From Chloroflexota bacterium (GTDB lineage Bacteria > Chloroflexota > Dehalococcoidia > DSTF01 > JACRBR01): DNA of 13,917 nucleotides. Below the pieces are notes generated by a model. It was given only the letters and a program-made list of their open reading frames with translations. It did not search any database and had not been told where the DNA came from. The DNA lies in contig JAKAMA010000017.1 in the NCBI GenBank assembly GCA_021813085.1, positions 1 through 13,917 of the forward strand, in the 5' to 3' direction. How positions within the stretch are numbered: the stretch's first letter is position 1; every line of letters starts with the position of its first letter. Position numbers and translations under genes: made by a program. Of the stretch, positions 6,846 to 13,152 are shown piece after piece.

Positions 6846-8066
6846 ATGGCGGACCGCGCGCTCGAGGATCTGCGCGTTGTCGACGTCTCGCAGGGCATCG
6901 CCGGGCCGTACGCCACGCGCCTGCTGGCCGATGCGGGCGCCGACGTCATCAAGGTGGAGCCGCCAGGCGGGGACTACAGCCGCCGCCTGGGCCCGTTCCC
7001 CGGCGACATCCCGGACGCCGAACAGTCGGGCCTCTACCTGCACCTCAATACCAGCAAGCGCAGCATCACGCTCGATGTCTCGGTGCCGTCCGGGCAGGTT
7101 GTGTTGAGGAAGCTGCTGGCGAAGGCTGACGTCTTCGTGTGCGGCGAGAAGACATCAACGCTGCGCGCATGGGGACTCACCTACGACGACCTCCGCGCGG
7201 AGTTCCCCGACCTGATCGTCGCGCAGGTGTCGCCGTTTGGGGCGGATGGCCCGTATGCCGAGTACGACGGCAACAGCCTCACCGCCATGGCGATGAGCTC
7301 GCTGATGTACAACACCGGGGAGCCGGACCGCGAGCCGCTCTCGACCGGCGGCGAGGCGGGCGAGTACATCGCCGGCGTCCAGCTCTGGGTCGGCATCCTG
7401 GCCGCGCTCGAGAACCGCGCGGCACACGGCGGCGGCGACCACGTCGATGTGTCGATGGCGGAGGCGGCGGCGGCGGCCGACGAGTACAACGCGGCGATGT
7501 ACGCGTTCCAGGGGGCGATCCGCCGGCGCTATTACTCGCGCCACATCTTCGGCTACCCCAACGACATCGTGAAGGCAGCCGACGGATATCTCGTGATGAT
7601 CCCCGGCGCCGGCGGCTTCCCGTCGCCGCTCGCCGGCGACAGCGTCTCGCCGATGGCGCTGCTCATGGAGGACCCGGACCTTGACCAGTCGCCGCTCTTC
7701 AGACAGACGGGCGAGCGCATGATCCGCTGGCGCGACTTCGACAAGCTCATCGAGCCGTACCTGTCGACGCACAGCGCCGCCGAGATCGTCATGACGGCGC
7801 AGGCGCTGCGGATGCCGTTCGCCCCCGTGCCTTCGGCGGGGGACCTGCTGCAGGACGAGCACCTCGCGGCGCGCGGTTTTTTCGAGACGCTGGCGACGCC
7901 AGCCGGCGAGCTGCGTGTGCCCGGCGCGCCGTTCCGCATGTCGGCGACGCCGCTGCGCGCGTCGCCGGCACCGGCGCTCGGCGCGGCGAACGCCGACGTG
8001 CTCGCCGGGGAGCCCGGCAACGACGGGGCCGACGTGACGGTGCCGAGCGAGCGGGGGGTGCGATGA
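6846..8066 (+). CDS. CaiB/BaiF family (type III) CoA-transferase, first of a pair
   Basis: Type III CoA-transferases move CoA from an acyl-CoA to a free carboxylic acid through an enzyme aspartyl anhydride. The product has 406 residues, the usual length. The N-terminus LEDLRVVDVSQGIAGPYATRLLADAGADVIKVEPPGGD is the CoA-binding Rossmann start. SKRSITLDV and FPDLIVAQVSPFGADGPYAEYDGN follow. HVDVSMAEA carries the expected catalytic aspartate (Asp201). A clear ribosome site, GGAAGGGA, lies 7 nt before ATG 6846. The stop overlaps the start of the next CoA-transferase (ATGA at 8063-8066), so the two are translated together. Substrate cannot be read from sequence. Racemases (AMACR type) share this fold and remain an alternative. 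A weak promoter is at 6791-6819. Confidence 0.93.
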   Translation: MADRALEDLRVVDVSQGIAGPYATRLLADAGADVIKVEPPGGDYSRRLGPFPGDIPDAEQSGLYLHLNTSKRSITLDVSVPSGQVVLRKLLAKADVFVCGEKTSTLRAWGLTYDDLRAEFPDLIVAQVSPFGADGPYAEYDGNSLTAMAMSSLMYNTGEPDREPLSTGGEAGEYIAGVQLWVGILAALENRAAHGGGDHVDVSMAEAAAAADEYNAAMYAFQGAIRRRYYSRHIFGYPNDIVKAADGYLVMIPGAGGFPSPLAGDSVSPMALLMEDPDLDQSPLFRQTGERMIRWRDFDKLIEPYLSTHSAAEIVMTAQALRMPFAPVPSAGDLLQDEHLAARGFFETLATPAGELRVPGAPFRMSATPLRASPAPALGAANADVLAGEPGNDGADVTVPSERGVR

Positions 8067-9436
8067 GCGAGAAGGAACTCCCGCTCACCGGCCTGCGCGT
8101 CATCGACCTGACGCAGGTCTTCGCCGGGCCGACGTGCACGCGCATCCTCGCGGACCTGGGGGCCGATGTCATCCGCTTCGAGTCGCCGAACCGGCTCGAC
8201 GTGACGCGCAGCCTGATCACCGCCGACAACGACGGCAAGGACCACTACTGGGCGCGCTCGGCGTACTTCACGGTCCGCAACGCCAGCAAGCGCGAGATGG
8301 TGCTCGACCTGGCGAAGGAGGAGGCGCGCGAGATCTTCCGGACGCTCGTCGCCGGCGCTGATGTCGTCGCCGAGAGCTTCACGCCCCGTGTGATGGAGAA
8401 CTTCGGGCTGGGCTACGCCGATCTGGCGAAGCTCAAGCCTGACCTGATCATGATCTCGCTCTCCGGGTTCGGGCAGTCCGGGCCCATGCGGGACTTCGCG
8501 GGCTACGGCATGGGCCTGGAGCCCGCCTCGGGCATCTCGTCGATCACCGGCTACCCCGGCGGCCCGCCGATCCGCTCCGGACTCTCGTTCACCGACCCGT
8601 ACTCGGGCTTCATCGGCGCCGGCGCCATCCTGACGGCCCTCCGCTACCGGCGGCGGACCGGCAAGGGGCAGTACATCGACCTCTCCGAGCAGGAGGCGGC
8701 GATCCCCATCATGGCTGCCGCGCTGCTCGCGTACCAGATGAACGGCCGGCCCGGGGAGCGCAACGGCAACCGTAGCGCGTGGGCCGCGCCGCAGGGCTGC
8801 TACCGCTGCGCCGGTCCCGACCGCTGGTGCGTCATCAGTTGCACCAGTGACGCGGAGTTTGCCCGTCTGGCCCAGGCGACGGGCCACCCGGAGTGGCTCG
8901 ACGATGCACGTTTCGCAACCATGCGCGGGCGCTTCGAGCACCACGACGCGCTCGACGCCGCGCTCACCGAATGGACATCGCAGCGCGACCACTACGAGGT
9001 GATGCACACGCTCCAGGGGGCGGGCGTGAAGGCGGCGGCCGTGCTCGACGGCAAGGAGGTGCTGTGCGACCCGCACCTGCGCGCCCGCGGCCACTTCGAC
9101 ATCATCGACCAGCCGCTGCTCGGGCGGCGGCCGGTGCAGCGGCACCTCGCGGCGAAGTTCCGCCGCTTCGAGCCGAAGGCACGGGCGCATGCGCCGCTGC
9201 TCGGTGAGCACAACGCGGAGATCTTGCGCGAGCTCGGGTATCCCGAGGACGATATCGTGCGCCTCAAGGACGAGGGCGTGATCGCCGAGACGCCGAACCT
9301 GCCCGTGCCGCCGCAGCTCATCGCTATGGCGCTCAAGCTGCCCTACGACCGCTACATCGAGGCGGGCATCCTGCAGGCGATCGAACCCGACTACCGCGAG
9401 CAGCTCGGCATCGCCTCGGACGGCGCGACGACGTAG
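8063..9436 (+). CDS. CaiB/BaiF family (type III) CoA-transferase, second of a pair
   Basis: A paralogue of the preceding gene, 457 residues, longer than typical mainly through a C-terminal tail after HNAEILRELGYPEDDIVRLKDEGVIAE. It shows the same family landmarks: LTGLRVIDLTQVFAGPTCTRILADLGADVIRFESP at the N-terminus, NASKREMVLDLAKEEA, LKPDLIMISLSGFGQSGPMRDFAGYG, and YIDLSEQEA with the candidate catalytic Asp206. The 4-bp ATGA overlap and the GGGGGG just upstream imply translational coupling and roughly equal expression with its partner. Some type III transferases, such as BbsEF and the Chloroflexus succinyl-CoA:malate enzyme SmtAB, are built from two adjacent paralogous subunits, so these two proteins may form one hetero-oligomer. 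That is inference; two separate enzymes are equally possible. Confidence 0.93.
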   Translation: MSEKELPLTGLRVIDLTQVFAGPTCTRILADLGADVIRFESPNRLDVTRSLITADNDGKDHYWARSAYFTVRNASKREMVLDLAKEEAREIFRTLVAGADVVAESFTPRVMENFGLGYADLAKLKPDLIMISLSGFGQSGPMRDFAGYGMGLEPASGISSITGYPGGPPIRSGLSFTDPYSGFIGAGAILTALRYRRRTGKGQYIDLSEQEAAIPIMAAALLAYQMNGRPGERNGNRSAWAAPQGCYRCAGPDRWCVISCTSDAEFARLAQATGHPEWLDDARFATMRGRFEHHDALDAALTEWTSQRDHYEVMHTLQGAGVKAAAVLDGKEVLCDPHLRARGHFDIIDQPLLGRRPVQRHLAAKFRRFEPKARAHAPLLGEHNAEILRELGYPEDDIVRLKDEGVIAETPNLPVPPQLIAMALKLPYDRYIEAGILQAIEPDYREQLGIASDGATT

Positions 9437-9463
9437 CAAGCCGCCGGGGCGGACCACCGGCCG

Positions 9464-9492
9464 CTGACCTACTGACGGGCGGCTGATACACT
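9464..9492 (+). promoter_or_regulatory. Extended -10 promoter of thrB, probably giving a leaderless mRNA
   Basis: CTGACC (9464-9469) lies 17 bp before TACACT (9487-9492), which carries the TG extension (TGATACACT). The ATG of thrB begins 7 bp after the last base of the -10, where transcription is expected to start, and no Shine-Dalgarno is present. The same TGATACAMTCGCG string drives xerD. Confidence 0.6.
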
Positions 9493-9498
9493 CGCGCC

Positions 9499-10380
9499 AT
9501 GCCGCAGTCGGTCACCGTGCGCGTGCCCGCGACCTCCGCAAACCTCGGGCCGGGCTTCGATAGCCTGGGGCTCGCGCTCACCCTCACGCAGGAGATCACA
9601 CTCTCGCTCGCCTACGGCGGTGACCTGAACAGCGGGCTGGCGCGCCTCGTGCTCGATGCGGCGCGGTCGGCCTATCGCCTCGCCGAGGTCGCTGCGCCCC
9701 CGGAGATCGCGGTCAGGGGCGGTGCCGCGATCCCGATCGGGCGGGGCCTGGGCGCCAGCGCGGCCGCGCGTGCCGCCGGCATCGTTGGCGCCAACGCCCT
9801 CATGGGCGGCCGCCTGACCGATGGGCAGATGCTGGCGATCGGCGCCGGGCTCGAGGGCCACGCCGACAACATGGCGCCGGCGCTCTTTGGCGGCCTCCGC
9901 GTGGTCGTGCGCGTCGATGACGGCTGGCGCCACATCGCCGTCCCCGTCGCGCCGGGGCTGAAGGTCGTGCTCTTCGTGCCGGACTTCGAGATGCCGACCG
10001 GCGAGAGCCGCAAACTGCTGCCGGCGACGCTCTCGAAGGAGGACGCCGTCCACAACATCGGCCGTGCCGCCATGCTCGTGGGCGCCCTCGCGACCGGCCA
10101 GTGGGACGCACTGGACGCGGCGACGCAGGACCGCCTGCATCAGCCCGCGCGCAGCCGCATCTTCCCCGCGATGCCCGCCATCTTCGCTGCCGCGCGCAAT
10201 GCGGGCGCCCTCTGCGCCTACCTGAGCGGCGGTGGTTCAACGATCGCGGCGTTCGCGACCGGGGACGAGGAGCGCATCGCCCGTGCGATGGTGGAGGAGG
10301 CGGCAGCCCGCGGCTATCCGGGCCGGACGCTGGTTGTGGAGCCGTCGCCGGTTGGGGCGGGCGTTGTGAGTAGTCAGTAG
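9499..10380 (+). CDS. thrB: Homoserine kinase (GHMP kinase family)
   Basis: Phosphorylates L-homoserine with ATP, the step before threonine synthase. The 293-residue product has the three GHMP motifs: PATSANLGPGFDSLGLAL near the N-terminus, the phosphate-binding loop IPIGRGLGASAAARAAG, and the C-terminal LSGGGSTIAAF. GLEGHADNMAPALFGG, typical of ThrB, confirms the type. Two small departures are GLGAS where GLGSS is usual, and LSGGGST where LSGAGPT is common. Both are conservative and no key residue is missing. ATG 9499 starts the family motif directly and sits 7 bp after a good -10 (TACACT). The last codons (SSQ) and the TAG stop read through the first heptamer repeats at 10371-10447, so the native C-terminus may have been changed by that array. 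No other threonine gene is in the window. Confidence 0.95.
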   Translation: MPQSVTVRVPATSANLGPGFDSLGLALTLTQEITLSLAYGGDLNSGLARLVLDAARSAYRLAEVAAPPEIAVRGGAAIPIGRGLGASAAARAAGIVGANALMGGRLTDGQMLAIGAGLEGHADNMAPALFGGLRVVVRVDDGWRHIAVPVAPGLKVVLFVPDFEMPTGESRKLLPATLSKEDAVHNIGRAAMLVGALATGQWDALDAATQDRLHQPARSRIFPAMPAIFAAARNAGALCAYLSGGGSTIAAFATGDEERIARAMVEEAAARGYPGRTLVVEPSPVGAGVVSSQ

Positions 10381-10447
10381 TCAGTAGTCAGTCGTCAGTA
10401 GTCGGTAGTCAGTCGTCAGTCGCCAGTCGTCAGTCGCCAGTCGTCAG
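10371..10447 (+). repeat. Heptamer tandem array, 11 uninterrupted units of TMGYCRG
   Basis: Exactly 77 bp, eleven 7-bp units in strict register: TAGTCAG (four times), TAGTCGG (once), TCGTCAG (four times) and TCGCCAG (twice). Variation falls only at unit positions 2, 4 and 6. The array overlaps the thrB stop codon and ends 21 bp before the ribosome site of the four-helix-bundle gene. The same unit appears inverted after that gene (10862-10915). Confidence 0.95.
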
Positions 10448-10453
10448 TAGTGG

Positions 10454-10481
10454 GGCCACTCTTGCGTCGGAGGCAAGGGCC
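10454..10481 (+). promoter_or_regulatory. Hairpin presenting the ribosome site of the four-helix-bundle gene
   Basis: CTTGC (10461-10465) pairs with GCAAG (10473-10477) around the loop GTCGGAG. Flanking GGCC blocks (10454-10457 and 10478-10481) can extend the stem past a 3-nt bulge. The Shine-Dalgarno GGAGG (10469-10473) lies mostly in the loop, 9 nt before ATG 10483. This may tune translation; it is seen by eye only. Confidence 0.4.
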
Positions 10482-10482
10482 G

Positions 10483-10872
10483 ATGAGGGACTTTCGCGAA
10501 CTAAACGTCTGGCAGAAGGCCCACGCGCTGACGCTCGTCGTTTACGAGATCACGGAGTCCTTCCCACCGCACGAGCGATACGGCCTCACGTCGCAGCTCA
10601 GGCGAAGTTGCAGCTCCATCGGGGCGAACATCGCCGAAGGGTGCGGCAGAGGCACGAACGCCGATCTCGGGCGGTTTTTGCAGATCGCCATGGGCTCGGC
10701 AAGTGAGACCGAGAACCATCTGCTCATTGCGCGCGACCTCGGGCTCCTTGACCAGGCGCAGTACGCGGGGCTGTCGGCCAGTATTGCGGAGGTGAAGCGC
10801 ATGCTTGCCACCCTGATTGTCAGGGTCAGGGCGGCTACTCCGCAGGGGCGATCGCGGGCTACTGGCGACTGA
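10483..10872 (+). CDS. Four-helix-bundle protein, 23S rRNA intervening-sequence-protein (S23) family
   Basis: A 129-residue helical protein of the family first seen inside 23S rRNA intervening sequences (IVS) of Leptospira and Coxiella. It is structurally related to Avd, the accessory protein of diversity-generating retroelements. Its biochemical role is not established. The family pattern is strong: FRELNVWQKAHALTLVVYEIT, FPPHERYGLTSQLRRSCSSI, ANIAEGCGRG, RFLQIAMGSASETENHLLIARDLGLL. ATG 10483 is chosen because of the GGAGG ribosome site 9 nt before it; an in-frame GTG at 10450 lies at the edge of the heptamer array and lacks one. The stop codon and last residues are encoded by the downstream heptamers. 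The gene sits exactly between inverted heptamer arrays, is not in an rRNA gene, and has no reverse transcriptase nearby. Confidence 0.92.
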   Translation: MRDFRELNVWQKAHALTLVVYEITESFPPHERYGLTSQLRRSCSSIGANIAEGCGRGTNADLGRFLQIAMGSASETENHLLIARDLGLLDQAQYAGLSASIAEVKRMLATLIVRVRAATPQGRSRATGD

Positions 10873-10915
10873 CCGCTAAGCTGACGACTGACGACTGACC
10901 ACTGATCACTGGTCG
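10862..10915 (-). repeat. Inverted heptamer repeats downstream of the four-helix-bundle gene
   Basis: Seven 7-bp units that are reverse complements of the upstream array: CTGGCGA, CTGACCG, then a 5-bp break (CTAAG), then CTGACGA twice, CTGACCA, CTGATCA and CTGGTCG. The first two overlap the end of the four-helix-bundle gene and provide its TGA stop. Together with 10371-10447 they would let the whole cassette fold as one long stem with the gene in the loop. Confidence 0.9.
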
Positions 10916-11001
10916 CCGTCTACGCTGCCAGCGCACGCACACAGTTGCGCCCGGCCTCGTTGGCGCGATACGGCGCGGTCGTACGTGCAGCGGGACTCGG
11001 T

Positions 11002-11037
11002 CGCCGGGAGGCGGGCATCCGTGCCCGCCTCCCGGTG
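11002..11037. terminator. Perfect 14-bp hairpin, possible terminator of a small minus-strand gene
   Basis: Positions 11004-11017 and 11022-11035 are perfectly complementary around TCCG. They extend by a G-T wobble and one more pair to 11002/11037. The hairpin is 32 bp beyond the stop of the minus-strand small ORF (11070-11213) and about 130 bp after the four-helix-bundle gene. No U-tract is seen on either side. The nearby stretches 10916-11001 and 11226-11399 show nothing I can name. Confidence 0.45.
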
Positions 11038-11069
11038 CCTGTGGGTGAGATGCGGGCGGCCCAGGCTGT

Positions 11070-11213
11070 TCAGCCCCGAACCCCGCCCGTCTGGACGCCG
11101 CACATGCGTTGCGTCCCACGCTCGATGCGGATGAACCCGGGGCGGACGTGCACCTGGAAGCGCACGTGTGCCGCCGGGGTTGGCGAACGGCTCGGCGGAG
11201 CGGGTCGTTGCAC
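11070..11213 (-). CDS. Possible small protein, 47 residues, unknown function
   Basis: I do not recognise this product. It begins at GTG 11213 with AAGGAGG (11219-11225 on the opposite strand) 5 nt upstream, the best Shine-Dalgarno in the window. The frame runs 47 codons to TGA. The first 15 residues are Pro/Arg/Ser-rich. The rest (HVRFQVHVRPGFIRIERGTQ, then RMCGVQTGGVRG) alternates hydrophobic and basic residues as a beta-rich fold would. It has many Arg, no Lys, one Cys, no signal peptide and no membrane segment. A strong hairpin follows at 11002-11037. It is the only protein-like reading in the 540-bp gap between the heptamer cassette and the NUDIX gene. It could still be chance, since GC-rich DNA gives many open frames. 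Confidence 0.4.
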   Translation of the reverse strand: MQRPAPPSRSPTPAAHVRFQVHVRPGFIRIERGTQRMCGVQTGGVRG

Positions 11214-11399
11214 GGGATCCTCCTTGAAGGCTGACGGGGCCTGGCTGATACAGGCACGATATGCGGCCCAGTGCGTCCACAGGTTGCGTGGCTGTTACCG
11301 GCGTGTTGAGTTCGTGTGACGCCGGCGCCTAGACCTGCCCTGCGGCGCCATCAGCGTCCCACGGCGGCGTATCGTCCGGGAGGTCCGCCCGTCGATGCA

Positions 11400-11428
11400 T
11401 GGCCGTGACCGAGCCGGGCGCATATGAT
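11400..11428 (+). promoter_or_regulatory. Candidate promoter of the NUDIX-ychF operon
   Basis: TATGAT (11423-11428) matches the -10 consensus at 5 of 6 positions. TGGCCG, 17 bp upstream (11400-11405), is a poor -35. The predicted start near 11435 precedes a GAAGGGG ribosome site (11444-11450). It is the best -10 in the gap before the NUDIX gene. Confidence 0.4.
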
Positions 11429-11458
11429 GGGGACATCGCACACGAAGGGGATGCCGTG

Positions 11459-11584
11459 ATGCCCGCTTGTTACCGCTCCCTCGTCCTCGCCAGCAGGCAG
11501 CGCCCGCAGGCGTGCCGGGAGCCGCGCGTCGCACGCGAGGTCTGCGCCGGCGCGATGGGGCGCCGCCAGCCGGGTGCCGCGTGA
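11459..11584 (+). CDS. Possible 41-codon leader ORF coupled to the NUDIX gene
   Basis: ATG 11459 has GAAGGGG (11444-11450) 8 nt upstream. The frame ends at TGA 11582-11584, overlapping the GTG start of the NUDIX gene (GTGA at 11581). The NUDIX start has no good ribosome site of its own, so translation of this short frame could deliver ribosomes to it. The Arg/Ala-rich sequence is not protein-like and I recognise nothing in it. It may be a coupling leader, or simply noise upstream of a misjudged start. Confidence 0.28.
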   Translation: MPACYRSLVLASRQRPQACREPRVAREVCAGAMGRRQPGAA

Positions 11585-12057
11585 ACGTCCTCACGGGCTC
11601 GATCTCCACCTACGTGTTTACGATGCTGCATGGCCGTCCTGCCTTCCTGCTGCTCTTCCGTGCGCCGCACCTGCCGCACGCGGGCACGTGGCAGGCCGTC
11701 CACGGCATGATCGATGAAGGCGAGAAGGCGTACGAGGCGGCCTGGCGCGAGATGCGCGAGGAGACCGGGCTGGTGGCCGACCGCTTCTTCAAGACCGACT
11801 ACGTCGAGAGCTTCTACAGCGAGACGACCGATGCCGTCCACCTCGTGCCGGCGTTCGCCGCGCACGTTACGGGCGCGCCGGGCGTCACGGTCTCCGAGGA
11901 GCACACCGCGTACGAATGGTGCTCGCTCGATGAAACGCTGCAGCGCTTCGTCTGGCCCTCGCAGCGGGAAGCCGTCCGTGTGATCGCCGAGGCGGCGAAG
12001 TGGTGGCCCGAGATCGGGATCGGCCTCGCCGAGATCCGCGGCCTGCGCGACGGGTAG
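11581..12057 (+). CDS. NUDIX hydrolase, NudB/dATP-pyrophosphohydrolase-like
   Basis: Hydrolyses a nucleoside diphosphate linked to another moiety, in the cytoplasm with Mg2+. The Nudix box is perfect (GX5EX7REUXEEXGU) at residues 42-64 of 158: it starts GMIDEGE and ends REMREETGLV. The fold starts at once (ISTYVFTMLHGRPAFLLLFRAP). The motif WQAVHGMIDEGE and the end part SEEHTAYEWCSLDETLQRFVWPSQREAV recall NudB-like enzymes acting on dATP or dihydroneopterin triphosphate, but substrate calls in this superfamily are unreliable. GTG 11581 is chosen because the domain begins a few residues later. An upstream TTG (11467) would add a non-protein-like Arg/Pro stretch. It is 3 bp before ychF and probably co-transcribed with it. 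Confidence 0.88.
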   Translation: MNVLTGSISTYVFTMLHGRPAFLLLFRAPHLPHAGTWQAVHGMIDEGEKAYEAAWREMREETGLVADRFFKTDYVESFYSETTDAVHLVPAFAAHVTGAPGVTVSEEHTAYEWCSLDETLQRFVWPSQREAVRVIAEAAKWWPEIGIGLAEIRGLRDG

Positions 12058-12060
12058 GCG

Positions 12061-13152
12061 ATGGACCTCGGCATCATCGGCTTCCAGCGCTCGGGCAAGA
12101 CGACGATCTTCAATGCCGTCACCAGGGGTCACGCGCAGACGGGCGCGTACGGGGCCGGCGCCCAGCCGAACATCGGCGTCGTCAAGGTGCCGGACCGGCG
12201 CCTCGACGACCTGGCGAAGCTCTTCGCCCCAAAGAAGCTGACGCACGCGGATATCCGCTACATCGACTTCCCGGGCGCCGCCTTCAGCGAGGGCCAGGGG
12301 CCGCCCGCACAGTTCCTCGCGCAGCTCGCCCGCTGCGACGCGCTCATCCACGTCGTGCGGGCGTTCGCCGACGAAACGGTGCCGCACCCCGCGGGCTCCG
12401 TCGATGCCGCGCGCGACGCCAGCGCGATGGAGCTCGAGCTGGCGTTCGCGGACGCAGCGTTCATCGAGAAGCGCCTCGAACGGATCGAGGCGGCGATGCG
12501 CTCTGTGAAGGCCGGAGAGCGCGACGCCGCCGAGCGCGAGGTCGCGCTGCTGCTGCGCCTCAAGCGGGGGCTCGAGGATGAGCGGCCGCTGCGCGCGCAG
12601 GCGATGAGCGACGAGGAGAAGCAGTCGCTCTCGAACTATCAGTTTCTCACGGACAAGCCGCTGCTGCTCGCGATCAACATCGGGGAAGGAGACGTTGCGC
12701 GCAGCCGCGAGATCGAGGCCGGGTCCGGGACGGCGTCCGCGGGGCCCCACACGGCGGTCGCCGCGATCAGCGGCAAGATCGAGCAGGAGCTGGCGCAGAT
12801 GTCGGAGGACGAGGCCGCGGAGTTCCGCGCCGACCTCGGCATCGATGAGCCGGGCCTGGACCGCATGATCCGCCTCTCCTACGCGCTCACGGGACTGATC
12901 TCGTTCTTCACCGTGGGCCCGGACGAGTGCCGCGCCTGGAACGTCCCCGCCGGCTCCACGGCGCCGACCGCCGCCGGCAAGATCCACACCGACCTCGAGC
13001 GCGGCTTCATCCGCGCGGAGGTGGTGCGCTGGGATGACCTGCTGGCGGCCGGGTCGATGGCGGAGGCCCGCAAGCGCGCGCAGCTCCGGCAGGAGGGCAA
13101 GACCTACGTCGTGCAGGATGGCGACTGCCTGAACATCCTGTTCAATGTGTAG
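12061..13152 (+). CDS. ychF: YchF/OLA1-type P-loop ATPase, divergent
   Basis: YchF proteins are ribosome-associated P-loop NTPases that prefer ATP to GTP. This 363-residue protein starts with a P-loop, GFQRSGKTT (residues 7-15), in place of the usual PNVGKST type. DFPG stands where DIAG is normal. The specificity loop is NIGE (Asn206 to Glu209), the N-x-x-E form that marks YchF and replaces the NKxD of GTPases. A coiled-coil insert follows the LIHVVRAFADE segment (roughly MELELAFADAAFIEKRLERIEAAM). The C-terminal TGS/DUF933 domain is clear: LISFFTVGPDECRAWNV, KIHTDLERGFIRAEVV, and KTYVVQDGDCLNILFNV. The changed G1 and G3 suggest a paralogue, not the universal YchF. The NUDIX gene ends 3 bp upstream. 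Its TAG stop touches a repeat element at 13152. Confidence 0.88.
   Translation: MDLGIIGFQRSGKTTIFNAVTRGHAQTGAYGAGAQPNIGVVKVPDRRLDDLAKLFAPKKLTHADIRYIDFPGAAFSEGQGPPAQFLAQLARCDALIHVVRAFADETVPHPAGSVDAARDASAMELELAFADAAFIEKRLERIEAAMRSVKAGERDAAEREVALLLRLKRGLEDERPLRAQAMSDEEKQSLSNYQFLTDKPLLLAINIGEGDVARSREIEAGSGTASAGPHTAVAAISGKIEQELAQMSEDEAAEFRADLGIDEPGLDRMIRLSYALTGLISFFTVGPDECRAWNVPAGSTAPTAAGKIHTDLERGFIRAEVVRWDDLLAAGSMAEARKRAQLRQEGKTYVVQDGDCLNILFNV

Noticed and set aside
10371..10447. CRISPR array
   Set aside because: Units are 7 bp, contiguous and without spacers, and no cas gene is nearby.
10483..10872. Diversity-generating retroelement accessory protein (Avd)
   Set aside because: No reverse transcriptase, template repeat or variable repeat is present, and the sequence matches the stand-alone S23/IVP pattern.
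10916..11458. Structured RNA gene (SRP, RNase P, tmRNA or 6S) in the gene-poor stretch
   Set aside because: Looked on both strands for the conserved cores of these RNAs and found none; only one strong hairpin is visible.
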